A stretch of 64,000 bases of DNA from CAVWGP01 sp963754645 (lineage in GTDB: Bacteria; Pseudomonadota; Alphaproteobacteria; Bin65). The stretch covers positions 248,001 to 312,000 of the forward strand of contig CAVWGP010000004.1 of NCBI GenBank assembly GCA_963754645.1, given 5' to 3'. The position numbers were made by a program, and so were the translations under genes. The notes beneath the pieces are model-generated. The model was not told where the DNA came from. It saw only the letters and a list, made by a program, of their open reading frames with translations, and searched no databases. Below, piece by piece: positions 54,259 to 64,000 of the stretch (within the stretch, counting starts at the first letter, position 1; each line of letters starts with the position of its first letter).

Positions 54259-55257
54259 TGGCAAATGCGCTTTAAGGCAACGGCCGCTGCTCGGATGCGG
54301 TCCAAATTAGTGCCAAGTATTCGTCAATCTATCCGGTCGCGTTCGATCCCGATCGCTCTCCATCGGCACGAGCCATCCTGCGATCGGCGAAAGCGATCGA
54401 GATCGACGGATGCCTTCGCGACCCGAATATGCGTGGACGCGACGCGCAGAGGGGCTAGGCATACGATTTCGTACCGCTTTATTCATGCCGCTGCTGCGCG
54501 ACGGACAAGGGCATCGGGACTCTCGTCCTCTGCGCGATCCGGAAGTCGAGCTATAAACTGACAAAGCAAATCGAGCTTGTCGAGACCTTCGCAGACCAGG
54601 CCGTCATCGCCATCGAGAACACGCGGCTGTTCGACGGAGATCCAGGCGCGGACGCGCGAGCTGACCGAGGCGCTGGAGTATCAGACCGCGACGTCCGAGG
54701 TTCTACGCGTCATATCGAAGCTCGCCGAGCGACGTGGAGCCGGTGTTCGAGGCCATCGCTGAAGAACGCGACGCGACTCTGCGAAGCGAAATACGGCGTC
54801 CTGTTCGAGTTGCCGACGGCGAGCATTCGCGCAGCTCACACTGCGACTGGGTCGGTGGCCGCCGCGTTTCGGACGAGCATATCCGGCAAAAACGCGTTTG
54901 CGGGCCGAAGACGGGCCTTGGCAATCGTAGCACGATGCAGGCGGTCCATGTCCTGGATGTATCGCAGGAAGACGCTTACGCGCCAGAGGTACCCGAATCG
55001 CGTCGCCAGCGTCGACAAAGTGGCGGAATGCGTACGGTCGTTGTGCGTGCCGATGCTGGCGAGGACGATGAGTGGTCGGCGCTCTTCCTCATTCCGCCAA
55101 GAGGTCCGGCCCTTCACCGATCGACAGATCGAGCTGGTCGCAGATCTTCGCCGACCAGGCCGTCATCGCCATCGAGAACGCGCGCCTGTTCGACGAGCTT
55201 CAGGCCCGCACGCGCGAGCTGACCGAGGCGTTGGAGCAGCAGACGGCGAGCTCGCGA

Positions 55258-57740
<2,483 letters not shown>

Positions 57741-57744
<4 letters not shown>

Positions 57745-58139
57745 GCGGCAGGGCGATGCCGAAAATTCTTTATGTCGAGGACAACGAAGACAACGTCTTC
57801 ATGTTGCGCCGCCGTCTCGCCAAGCAGGGCTACGACATTGCCATCGCCGGCGACGGTGCCGCGGGCCTCGCCGCCGCAGCGCGCGACAAGCCCGATCTCA
57901 TCCTGATGGATCTGAGCCTGCCGGTGATGTCGGGCTGGGACGCGGCGCGCGCGCTCAAGGCGGCGCCGGAGACGCGCGCGATCCCGATCATCGCGCTCTC
58001 GGCCCATGCGCTCGATGGCGAACGCGAGAAGGCGCTGGCTGCGGGCTGCGACGAATTCGAGACCAAGCCGATCGATCTCGCGCGGCTGCTCGCCAAGATA
58101 AACGAATTGTTGGCGCGCGGGGCCGGCCATGACGGATAG
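57741..58139 (+). CDS. Single-domain response regulator (REC, DivK-like)
   Basis: 132 residues from GTG 57741, which overlaps the kinase stop (GTGA); ATG 57756 is an alternative start with a purine stretch just before it. A pure receiver domain: acidic pocket 'YVEDNEDN', phospho-acceptor Asp in 'LILMDLSLPVMSGW', Thr/Ser switch 'IALSAHAL' and Lys in 'FETKPIDL'. There is no output domain, as in DivK-like shuttles. Sitting between the hybrid kinase and the receiver-cyclase, it probably carries phosphate between them. Confidence 0.9.
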
Positions 58140-59178
58140 GCAGCCGCGCATCCTGATCGTCGACGACCACGACAACAACGTCTACACGCTCGAACGGCGG
58201 CTCAAGCAATATCTCAACCCCATCCTCGCTGTCGCGCGCAACGGCCGCGAGGCGCTCGACCGGCTCGGCGCCGAGCCCTTCGATCTCGTCCTGCTCGATG
58301 TGCAAATGCCCGAGCTGGACGGCTTTCAGGTTCTCGAGCGGATGAAAGCCGATATGGCGCTGCGCGAAATTCCGGTGATCATGATCTCGGCCAATGACGA
58401 ATTCGAGAACGTGCTCCGCTGCATCAAGCTCGGCGCCGACGATTACGTGGCGAAGCCGGTGAACGGCGAGCTGTTGCGCGCGCGCGTCGAGGCCAGCCTC
58501 GAGCGCAAGCGCCTGCGCGACCAGGAGGCGGGATATCTCGCCGAGCTCGAAGCCGAAAAGCAGCGCGCCGACAAGCTGCTGTTCAGCCTGCTGCCACGCA
58601 GCATCGCGCGCGAGCTCAAGAGCAAGAACGAGGTCGCGCCGCGGCGCTACGACAATGTCGCCGTGCTGTTCTGCGACATCGTCGCGTTCACGCCCTATTG
58701 CGACGGCAACACGCCGGAAAAGGTCGTGCGCGATCTGCAAAATTTGGTGGCGGCTTTCGAGGACATCGTCGACGCGCACCGGCTCGAGAAAATCAAGACG
58801 ATCGGCGACGCCTTCATGGCGACGGCCGGGATGCTGAACGACGTCGAGCGCCCGGCGCTCGCCGCCGCGGATTGCGGCTTGGCCATGATCGAGGCGGCGG
58901 GGCGCATCGAGCCGCGCTGGCAAGTGCGCGTCGGCATTCACCAGGGCCCGGTCGTGGCCGGCATCATGGGCAAGCAATATTTCATGTTCGATCTGTGGGG
59001 CGACACGGTCAATGTCGCGGCGCGCGCGACCGGGCTCGCCGAACCCGATACCGTCGTGGTGACGGCCGCGACTTGGATGAACCTGCGGGCCGCGGGCCTG
59101 GGACGATCCGTCGGCTTGCTCGAGCTCAAGGGCAAGGGCAAGGTCGAGCTGGTTCGCTATCTCGGGCGCAAATCCTAG
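58129..59178 (+). CDS. Response regulator with class III adenylate cyclase output
   Basis: 349 residues. REC domain 1-125 (Asp57 in 'LVLLDVQMPELDGF', Lys in 'YVAKPVNG'), a coiled-coil linker (about 130-170, 'DQEAGYLAELEAEKQRADKLL'), then a class III nucleotidyl cyclase. Metal ligands are Asp183 ('FCDIVAFT') and Asp227 ('TIGDAFMA'). The purine-specifying pair is Lys223 and Asp288 ('MFDLWGDTVNVAAR'), the adenylate-type combination. It therefore makes cAMP when phosphorylated. It overlaps the response regulator by 11 bases, completing a kinase-REC-cyclase signalling cassette. Confidence 0.93.
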   Translation: MTDRQPRILIVDDHDNNVYTLERRLKQYLNPILAVARNGREALDRLGAEPFDLVLLDVQMPELDGFQVLERMKADMALREIPVIMISANDEFENVLRCIKLGADDYVAKPVNGELLRARVEASLERKRLRDQEAGYLAELEAEKQRADKLLFSLLPRSIARELKSKNEVAPRRYDNVAVLFCDIVAFTPYCDGNTPEKVVRDLQNLVAAFEDIVDAHRLEKIKTIGDAFMATAGMLNDVERPALAAADCGLAMIEAAGRIEPRWQVRVGIHQGPVVAGIMGKQYFMFDLWGDTVNVAARATGLAEPDTVVVTAATWMNLRAAGLGRSVGLLELKGKGKVELVRYLGRKS

Positions 59179-59210
59179 CGCGCTGCGGATTTGGCAAGGG
59201 AGGGAAAATA

Positions 59211-59888
59211 TTGAACCACAGAGGCACAGAGGCACGGAGAGACAAAGCGAGACCAGGATTGGTTGCAGGTAGCGCCCGACGATTCTTTGCCTCCGTTTCT
59301 CTGTGCCTCTGTGTCTCTGTGGTGAAACTTGGCCTTTTCGCCGCGCAAGCGGCGGCGCAGGATTGGGGGCCGCCGACCGCCGACTACGACGCCGTCCTCA
59401 CCTTCACCGAGGAACGCGGCGCGTCGATGACGCATCGCCTGGTCTACACCGCCAAGCGCCAGCGCCTCGACTACAAGGCGGGCAAGGACGACGAGGTGAC
59501 GATCGTCGACGAGGGCAAGCAGGCGGTCTTTGTGCTGCGCCCGGCCCTCAAGCTCTACCGCCAGGCGGCCTATGCGCGCCCGGCCTATGATTTCGGCATT
59601 TCGAACGACGACGCCAAGCGCGAAAAGCTCGGCGCCGAGACGATCGACGGCATCGCCGCCGTGAAGTATCGCGTCGACAGCAAGTCCGGCATGGGCGAAG
59701 CCTATTCCGGTTTCGCCTGGCTCAGCGCCGAACGCATCGTCGTCAAGCTCGATGGCGTCTTAACCCAAGGTCAATACAAGCCGCGCAAGATCGCCATGAC
59801 GATGCGAAACCTCAAGATCGGGCCGGTCGACGCGGCGCTGCTTGAGGTTCCCGCCGATTACAAGAAGGTCGAGGAGAAGAGGAAATGA
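59211..59888 (+). CDS. Secreted LolA/DUF4412-like protein with a repeat-derived signal peptide
   Basis: 225 residues from TTG 59211, chosen because GGGAGGG lies seven bases upstream and no ATG exists before the mature domain. The first ~40 residues (MNHRGTEARRDK... then 'FFASVSLCLCVSVVKLGLF' and 'AAQAAAQD') are encoded by an inverted repeat (59215-59323) but make a credible signal peptide with cleavage near 'AQAAA'. The mature part has the beta-rich pattern 'ADYDAVLTFTEERGASMTHRLVYTAKRQR' to 'LKIGPVDAALLEVPADYKKV', matching the next gene, its paralogue. The role is unknown; the fold type suggests lipid or ligand binding in the periplasm. GTG 59319/59322 are weaker alternative starts. Confidence 0.72.
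   Translation: MNHRGTEARRDKARPGLVAGSARRFFASVSLCLCVSVVKLGLFAAQAAAQDWGPPTADYDAVLTFTEERGASMTHRLVYTAKRQRLDYKAGKDDEVTIVDEGKQAVFVLRPALKLYRQAAYARPAYDFGISNDDAKREKLGAETIDGIAAVKYRVDSKSGMGEAYSGFAWLSAERIVVKLDGVLTQGQYKPRKIAMTMRNLKIGPVDAALLEVPADYKKVEEKRK
59215..59323. repeat. Solo inverted repeat of the GxxExxY-associated ('accacagaggcacagag') type
   Basis: The left arm (59215-59247, starting ACCACAGAGGCACAGAGGCA) and right arm (59285-59323, ending TGCCTCTGTGTCTCTGTGGT) are imperfect reverse complements. The short loop holds no gene. These ends match the repeat that flanks the GxxExxY gene at 62899-63412, so this is a gene-less, MITE-like copy. Confidence 0.8.
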
Positions 59889-60472
59889 AATTGGCGATCG
59901 CCTGCCTATTCGCCGCCGGCGCGCTGGCCGCGGCACCGGCAACCGCCGATCCGTTGAAGCCGCCGACCGCGAACTACATCGCCGAGGGCACGACGAAAGT
60001 CGGCGACCGGACGACCGCGACTTGGAAAAGCTACTATGCGCCCGGCTTGATGCGGCAAGAATTCGGCGAGGGCGAGCGGATGCAGGTGAGGATCTTCAGC
60101 CTCGCCCAGAATCGCATCGTCATGCTCTACGTCGGGCAGAAAAAATATCTCGTCATGCCCGGCGATGTGACGCCCGAATTGTTCACGCCGGCCTTGAGCG
60201 CCAAGGTCGAGGCCAAGAAGCTCGGCGCCGAGACCGTCAACGGCATCGCGGCGGACAAATGGGAGATGAGCGGACCGTTGCCCGGCGGCTTCACGGTCAA
60301 GGGCTTCGTCTGGCTGACGCGCGACAATATCAAAATCAAATCGGATCTGACGATGCAGTCCGGCAATATGCAAGTCCGCTCGATCGACGAAGTCACCAAG
60401 CTCACCGTCGGTCCGCTCGATCCCGCGATCTTCGCGATCCCGGCCGACTACGAGGACGCGGCGAAGAAGTAG
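59885..60472 (+). CDS. Secreted LolA/DUF4412-like protein (paralogue of the upstream gene)
   Basis: 195 residues, ATG overlapping the upstream stop (ATGA). A normal Sec signal peptide 'LAIACLFAAGALAAAPATADP' is cleaved after residue 22. The mature domain shares with its neighbour the 'PPTANYIAEGTTKVGDRTTAT' start, the 'LGAETVNGIAADKW' core and the 'TVGPLDPAIFAIPADYEDA' end, so the two arose by tandem duplication. Periplasmic; function unknown, probably ligand or lipid binding as in other LolA-like beta-barrels. Confidence 0.75.
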   Translation: MKLAIACLFAAGALAAAPATADPLKPPTANYIAEGTTKVGDRTTATWKSYYAPGLMRQEFGEGERMQVRIFSLAQNRIVMLYVGQKKYLVMPGDVTPELFTPALSAKVEAKKLGAETVNGIAADKWEMSGPLPGGFTVKGFVWLTRDNIKIKSDLTMQSGNMQVRSIDEVTKLTVGPLDPAIFAIPADYEDAAKK

Positions 60473-60490
60473 TTCCGGCCGCGCGCCGGC

Positions 60491-61129
60491 TCAGGTCAGG
60501 AACACCAGCGCCTCGTCGACGATGGCGTTGACGCGGCGGAACAGCGGTGCCGCGGAGGATATCAGGCCGGTCTTGCCGCCGGCTTCCGCGAGCTGGGCCA
60601 GATCGTCCGGTCGAAGCGGCCGCTCCGGCGTGAGGCGCAGCGAAATCCTGTCGGGATCGGGCAGTTTGTCGCCCGGCTTCGGCTTGACGTAGCCGCATTC
60701 GCCGCCGCAGCCGAGGCCCGCGACCGCGAAGGCGCGGCCGTTCAACCGGTTGAGCTGCGCGATCGGCGTGCCGATGCGAATTCCGTCGGCGGTTTGCCAG
60801 GCGCCGCCGCGCTTGGTGAGGCAGACCGCGTCGGCGCGCGTGTTGTCGCCGATCAGGATCGCCAATTCGTCCTTGCCGCCGGGGAAGGCGATGATCGCCG
60901 GATGTTTCGGCGTAGTGCCGTATTTGACGAAGCCGCGGCGCAAATTCGCGGCGCCGAAATGGAGTTCGAGATCGGCAAACTTGGTCGAGCGCGTGATCGG
61001 GCCGACCCGCTCGCCGGGAACGATCAGCCAATCGTGCGATTGGTTTTCGCCGGCCAGCGCGGCGGCGCGCGGCACGAGCGCAAAGCCCGCGGCACCGAGA
61101 AGCAGGGAGCGACGGCTCGTGATGAGCAT
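60491..61129 (-). CDS. Secreted hypothetical protein with Tat-like signal
   Basis: 212 residues from ATG 61129, with GGAGG six bases upstream. The N-terminus 'MLITSRRSLLLGAAGFALVP' has the twin arginine and hydrophobic core of a Tat signal, cleaved near 'AALA'. The mature part has 'IVPGERVGPITRSTKFADLELHFG' and 'DGIRIGTPIAQLNRLNGRAFAVAGLGCGGECG', a cysteine-containing turn. It resembles periplasmic proteins of unknown function that start with a 'G-x-I' repeat unit. Convergent with the LolA-like pair. A small inverted repeat ATGGTA...TACCAT (61163-61185) lies in its upstream region. Confidence 0.7.
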   Translation of the reverse strand: MLITSRRSLLLGAAGFALVPRAAALAGENQSHDWLIVPGERVGPITRSTKFADLELHFGAANLRRGFVKYGTTPKHPAIIAFPGGKDELAILIGDNTRADAVCLTKRGGAWQTADGIRIGTPIAQLNRLNGRAFAVAGLGCGGECGYVKPKPGDKLPDPDRISLRLTPERPLRPDDLAQLAEAGGKTGLISSAAPLFRRVNAIVDEALVFLT

Positions 61130-61304
61130 GGTGGACCTCCGCAACGGCGAAATTTTTTCGTTATGGTATGTATACGATTTACCATCGCGTTGCGTTGCTA
61201 AGCACCTCGCAAATCGGGGAGATTCAGGACGATTTTCTTCGGTTCGTGCTTAATTCACCATCTTTTCGCCCGATTTCGGCGCTCTCGTCGGCCAGGCACC
61301 CGAT

Positions 61305-61805
61305 CTATCGGGCGTCGCGCGGCCGGCTGACCTCCGGGCGCCGGCGGATGAAATGCGCGCATTCGCAAGTCAGCACGGTTTCGCCGTTCTGATTGAGCGT
61401 TTCGTGCGTCATCAGCACGGCGCCGCGGTCCGGCTTGGAGCGCGACGGCGTCATCGAAATCACTTTCGAGACGACATGGAGCGTGTCGCCCGGGCGCACC
61501 GGCTTGAGCCAGCGCAGCTTGTCGAAGCCCGGGCTCGCGAGATTGCCGGCGCCGAGCACGCCGCTGCCGAGAAACAGGCGGAAGGTTACGCACACCGTGA
61601 GAAATCCGCTCGCCATCAAGCCGCCCAGCAGCGCCGTGCGTTCGTGCGTCACGTCCGAATGGGTCGGCTGCGGATCCCATTGCAGCGCGAATTCGATGAT
61701 CGCGCTCTCCGTGAGCGTGATCGCCTCGGTGGTGAATTCGTCGCCCGGCTTGAAATCCTCGAGCCACAGATCGTAGCCCGGCAGCGCGCGCGCCGCGCCG
61801 CTCAT
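61305..61805 (-). CDS. MaoC-like acyl dehydratase
   Basis: 166 residues. Hot-dog fold with the hydratase motif region 'IEFALQWDPQPTHSD' (Asp and His of the D-x4-H type) and 'LGGLMASGFLTVCVTFRLFL', 'LRWLKPVRPGDTLHVVSKV'. It acts on CoA esters of branched or hydroxy acids. The ATG overlaps the tartrate-dehydrogenase-type gene by four bases, so the two form an operon, an unusual pairing that suggests a shared hydroxy-acid pathway. Confidence 0.85.
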   Translation of the reverse strand: MSGAARALPGYDLWLEDFKPGDEFTTEAITLTESAIIEFALQWDPQPTHSDVTHERTALLGGLMASGFLTVCVTFRLFLGSGVLGAGNLASPGFDKLRWLKPVRPGDTLHVVSKVISMTPSRSKPDRGAVLMTHETLNQNGETVLTCECAHFIRRRPEVSRPRDAR

Positions 61806-62863
61806 GCAATGGCGGCCGCGATGGCCTCGCCCAAGACTTTGGTCGAGCCGTTGCCGCCCATGTCAGGCGTGCGCGGACCGCCGGTCTTGAGCACGGTTTC
61901 GAAGGCGCGGACCACGGCGGCCGCGGCCTTCGCCTCGCCAAGATGCTCCAGCATCATGGCGCCCGACCAGATCTGGCCGATCGGATTGGCGATGCCCTTG
62001 CCGTAGATGTCGGGCGCCGAACCGTGCACGGGCTCGAACATCGACGGATGCTGTTTTTCCGGATTGATGTTGCCGGAAGGCGCGATCGCGATGGTGCCCG
62101 TCGTCGCCGGGCCGAGATCGGACAAGATGTCGCCGAACAGATTGCTGCCGACGACGACGTCGAAACGCTCGGGGTAGCGCACGAAATGCGCGGTCAAAAT
62201 ATCGATATGATATTGGTCCACGGCGATGTCGGCGTAGTTCGCGCTCATCGCTTTCACGCGCTCGTCCCAATAGGGCATGGTGTGGATGATGCCGTTGGAT
62301 TTCGTCGCCGAGGTGAGGCGCTTGCGTTTGCGCGAGCGCGCCAGCTCGAAGGCGAAGCGCAGGATGCGGTCGACGCCGCGCCGGGTGAAGACGCTTTCCT
62401 GCATCGCCAATTCGGCGTCTGTGCCTTCATAGAGACGTCCGCCGATCGACGAGTACTCGCCCTCGCAATTCTCGCGCACGATCCAATAGTCGATATCGCC
62501 CGGCTTCTTGCCGGCGAGCGGGCAGGGCACGCCTTCGAGCAGGCGCACCGGCCGCAGATTGACATATTGCTCGAAGCCGCGCCGGATCGGGATCAGCAGG
62601 TTCCACAGCGACACATGGTCGGGCACGCCGGGCCAGCCGACCGCGCCGAGAAAGATCGAGTCGAAGCCGCGCAGGCGGTCGAGCCCGTCCTTGGGCATGA
62701 ACTCGCCGGTCTTCAGGAAGCGCTCGCAGCTCCAATCGAACTCGGTCCATTCGAGCTGGAAGCCGTAGCGCCGCGCGGCGGCTTCCAGCGCGCGCTGGCC
62801 CTCCGGCACGACTTCCTTTCCGATCCCGTCGCCGGGAATAAGCGCGATGCGATAGCGTTTCAT
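61802..62863 (-). CDS. Tartrate dehydrogenase/decarboxylase-type (TtuC) beta-decarboxylating dehydrogenase
   Basis: 353 residues of the isocitrate/isopropylmalate dehydrogenase family. 'IALIPGDGIGKEVVPEG' starts the fold; 'YVNLRPVRLLEG', 'RENCEGEYSSIGGRLYEGTD', Lys/Asp catalytic positions in 'TKSNGIIHTM' and 'VGSNLFGDILSDLGPATTG' follow, and 'FEPVHGSAPDIYGKGIANP' is the signature. 'EFDWSCERFLKTGEFMPKDGLDRL' is characteristic of the tartrate/D-malate group rather than LeuB. It oxidises tartrate or D-malate with NAD. It shares an operon with the MaoC-like gene. Confidence 0.88.
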   Translation of the reverse strand: MKRYRIALIPGDGIGKEVVPEGQRALEAAARRYGFQLEWTEFDWSCERFLKTGEFMPKDGLDRLRGFDSIFLGAVGWPGVPDHVSLWNLLIPIRRGFEQYVNLRPVRLLEGVPCPLAGKKPGDIDYWIVRENCEGEYSSIGGRLYEGTDAELAMQESVFTRRGVDRILRFAFELARSRKRKRLTSATKSNGIIHTMPYWDERVKAMSANYADIAVDQYHIDILTAHFVRYPERFDVVVGSNLFGDILSDLGPATTGTIAIAPSGNINPEKQHPSMFEPVHGSAPDIYGKGIANPIGQIWSGAMMLEHLGEAKAAAAVVRAFETVLKTGGPRTPDMGGNGSTKVLGEAIAAAIA

Positions 62864-62898
62864 GGGCGTCCGGTTTGCAGTTGCAGCAAGTCAGTGGA

Positions 62899-63412
62899 AC
62901 CACGGAGGCACGGAGAAGAAAAGGCAAATTTTTTCTATTTCAAAGAACGAAGCGCTTTATCCCATCTTTCATGAGCGGCGTATAGAAATTCAGCAATAGG
63001 CCGCGCTTCAGTCCAGATAGCCGTGGATAGGTCAGCAATTGCGCCTCATGGACCGGCAGGAATCGCTCGACCGTTTTGAGCTCGATGATAAAGGCGTTGT
63101 CGACAACGATATCCAATCGATACCCGCAATCGATCTTTGTGCCCTTGTAGCTCACCGGAAGGGCAACCTGCCGACGATGCGGGATAGCGTGCGACCTTAG
63201 TTCGACACACAGGCACTCTTCATATGCCGATTCCAGCAGGCCTGGGCCAAGGCTGCGGTGAACATCGATTGCTAGCCCGATTATTCGCTCCGTGAGTGGA
63301 TCATCAATCGCCACGATTGCCGCACCGCATGATGCCAACGACAGGCAAATATCTCGCCAGGGGTTATGCGAAGCAACGAAATTTCTTCTCCGTGCCTCCG
63401 TGCCTCCGTGGT
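62899..63412. mobile_element. GxxExxY-type element with terminal inverted repeats
   Basis: The left end ACCACGGAGGCACGGAGAAG (62899-62918) and right end (63382-63412, ending TGCCTCCGTGGT) are inverted repeats. They enclose a single gene for a GxxExxY protein. Such repeat-flanked genes recur in many bacterial genomes. No target-site duplication was checked. The matching gene-less copy is at 59215-59323. Confidence 0.65.
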
Positions 63413-63422
63413 TATCTACCAC
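62940..63422 (-). CDS. GxxExxY protein (PD-(D/E)XK-like, repeat-borne)
   Basis: 160 residues from GTG 63422. The signature is 'LGPGLLESAYEECLCVEL' (G-x2-E-x2-Y), followed by 'GYRLDIVVDNAFIIELKTVE' with the D...E-x-K nuclease-like core, and 'LLTYPRLSGLKRGLLLNFYTPLMKDGIKR'. These are usually about 125 residues, which corresponds to GTG 63314 ('IDDPLTERIIGLAIDVHRS'); the first ~36 residues from 63422 are encoded by the right terminal repeat. Function is unproven; the fold resembles Holliday-junction/restriction-type nucleases. It lies within the inverted repeats 62899-63412. Confidence 0.8.
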   Translation of the reverse strand: MVDNHGGTEARRRNFVASHNPWRDICLSLASCGAAIVAIDDPLTERIIGLAIDVHRSLGPGLLESAYEECLCVELRSHAIPHRRQVALPVSYKGTKIDCGYRLDIVVDNAFIIELKTVERFLPVHEAQLLTYPRLSGLKRGLLLNFYTPLMKDGIKRFVL

Positions 63423-63438
63423 AACGTAACAAGCAAAG

Positions 63439-63936
63439 TCACAACGTGATCTCGTAATACCTCACCCCGTCCAGCGGATTGGCGTAATAGGCTTCGATCG
63501 TTCGGAAGCCGAGGCTTTCGTAGAGTTTGTGCGCCTCGGTCATGGTGGCCAGCGTATCGAGGCGCAGCGCGCGGTAGCCGATGTGGCGGGCTTCGCCGAG
63601 GATCGCTTCGGCGAGGCGGCGGCCGAGCTTGAGCTTGCGGAACGCCGGGCGGACATAGAGCCGCTTCATTTCGCACAGCCCGGCATCCGCTTCGCCGAGC
63701 GGACGGAGCGCGACGGCGCCGGCGGCGAAGCGGCCGACATTGGCGAGCAGGATTTCGCCGCGCGGCGGCGCATAATGGCCGGGGAGGGTGGCAAGTTCCT
63801 CATCGAAGCCCTGAAAGCAGAGATCGACGCCGAGGCCGATTTGGTACTCGCGGAACAGCCGTGCCACCGCCGCGAGATCGTCGCTGTCGCGCACCGGCGC
63901 GATGGTGACCGGAACCGGGTCGGGAGCCACGGTCAC
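63439..63936 (-). CDS. GNAT-family N-acetyltransferase
   Basis: 165 residues from GTG 63936, overlapping the preceding stop by four bases. The acetyl-CoA-binding motif A is 'MKRLYVRPAFRKLKLGRRLAEAIL' (R/Q-x-x-G-x-A type), followed by the helix 'HIGYRALRLDTLATMTEAHKLYESLGF' and strand 'YYANPLDGVRYYEITL'. The substrate is unknown; single-domain GNATs of this size acetylate amino groups of proteins or small molecules. Confidence 0.9.
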   Translation of the reverse strand: MTVAPDPVPVTIAPVRDSDDLAAVARLFREYQIGLGVDLCFQGFDEELATLPGHYAPPRGEILLANVGRFAAGAVALRPLGEADAGLCEMKRLYVRPAFRKLKLGRRLAEAILGEARHIGYRALRLDTLATMTEAHKLYESLGFRTIEAYYANPLDGVRYYEITL

Positions 63937-64000
63937 GCCGCCTTGGCCAGCGGATAGATGAAATAGCTCGTCGAGCCGCGCGCATAGACCCGTCCGGCGC
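63933..64000 (-). CDS. C-terminal end of an unidentified gene (cut by window edge)
   Basis: On the minus strand the last 68 bases read 'GRVYARGSTSYFIYPLAKAA' and stop at TGA 63933-63935, which overlaps the GTG of the GNAT gene. The four-base overlap and matching codon use show it is a real coding end, in one operon with the acetyltransferase. Too short to name. Confidence 0.6.
   Translation of the reverse strand, partial: AGRVYARGSTSYFIYPLAKAA

Noticed and set aside
62899..63412. An IS element with a transposase
   Set aside because: No DDE or tyrosine recombinase is encoded; the only gene is a GxxExxY protein, so it is listed as a repeat-flanked element of unproven mobility.

Overview
This window reads as the chromosome of a high-GC, free-living alphaproteobacterium, probably close to Rhodospirillales. 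That placement is inferred from three things: the serC-serA-(hisZ)-purA gene order on the minus strand, an RpoH-type sigma factor with its RpoH box next to rluD, and many catabolic ABC importers, ring-hydroxylating oxygenases and hydantoinase genes. Genes are tightly packed. Most operon partners overlap by 4 to 11 bases (ATGA or GTGA junctions), and that fixes many start codons. No rRNA, phage, plasmid or CRISPR features were seen.

Layout. 1-2.4 kb: a gene cut by the window edge, a VOC/glyoxalase protein, and a coupled GAF-domain protein plus cytoplasmic subtilisin-like protease. 2.6-7.2 kb: a xenobiotic-type island with a glutathione S-transferase, a soluble reductive-dehalogenase-like B12/Fe-S protein, and a MarR-regulated Rieske dioxygenase alpha/beta operon. 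7.5-13.8 kb: a ketopantoate-reductase-like protein, a CocE-type hydrolase, an amidohydrolase, an M24 peptidase and a small GAF protein. 13.9-31.7 kb: a long plus-strand catabolic block with two complete Dpp/Opp-type importers, HyuA/HyuB and two amidohydrolases. 31.8-37 kb: tRNA-Glu(CUC), small secreted proteins, threonine aldolase, RluD and RpoH. 37-43.4 kb: an XRE/MmyB-type regulator, a PaaA-like diiron oxygenase with two hot-dog dehydratases and a TetR regulator, a patatin-like lipase and a fatty-acid desaturase. 43.4-50.3 kb: purA, a HigB/HigA module with a broken toxin, hisZ, a GFA protein, serA and serC. 50.5-59.2 kb: a very large sensor kinase with eight tandem GAF domains, PAS, HisKA, HATPase and two receiver domains (fragmented by indels), then a receiver protein and a receiver-adenylate cyclase. 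59.2-64 kb: two paralogous secreted proteins, a Tat-like secreted protein, a MaoC/tartrate-dehydrogenase pair, a GxxExxY-type element, a GNAT acetyltransferase and the end of one more gene.

Two window-wide patterns matter. First, at least nine sites outside the worst region carry frameshifts, all of the same sign (one extra base), in otherwise well conserved genes. The tandem GAF region carries many more, of both signs. This looks like sequence error, or decay, rather than biology, and the affected genes are annotated over their full ancestral span. Second, several families of dispersed inverted repeats sit between genes. One of them (GxxExxY-type terminal repeats) appears to have been captured as the signal peptide of a neighbouring secreted protein.
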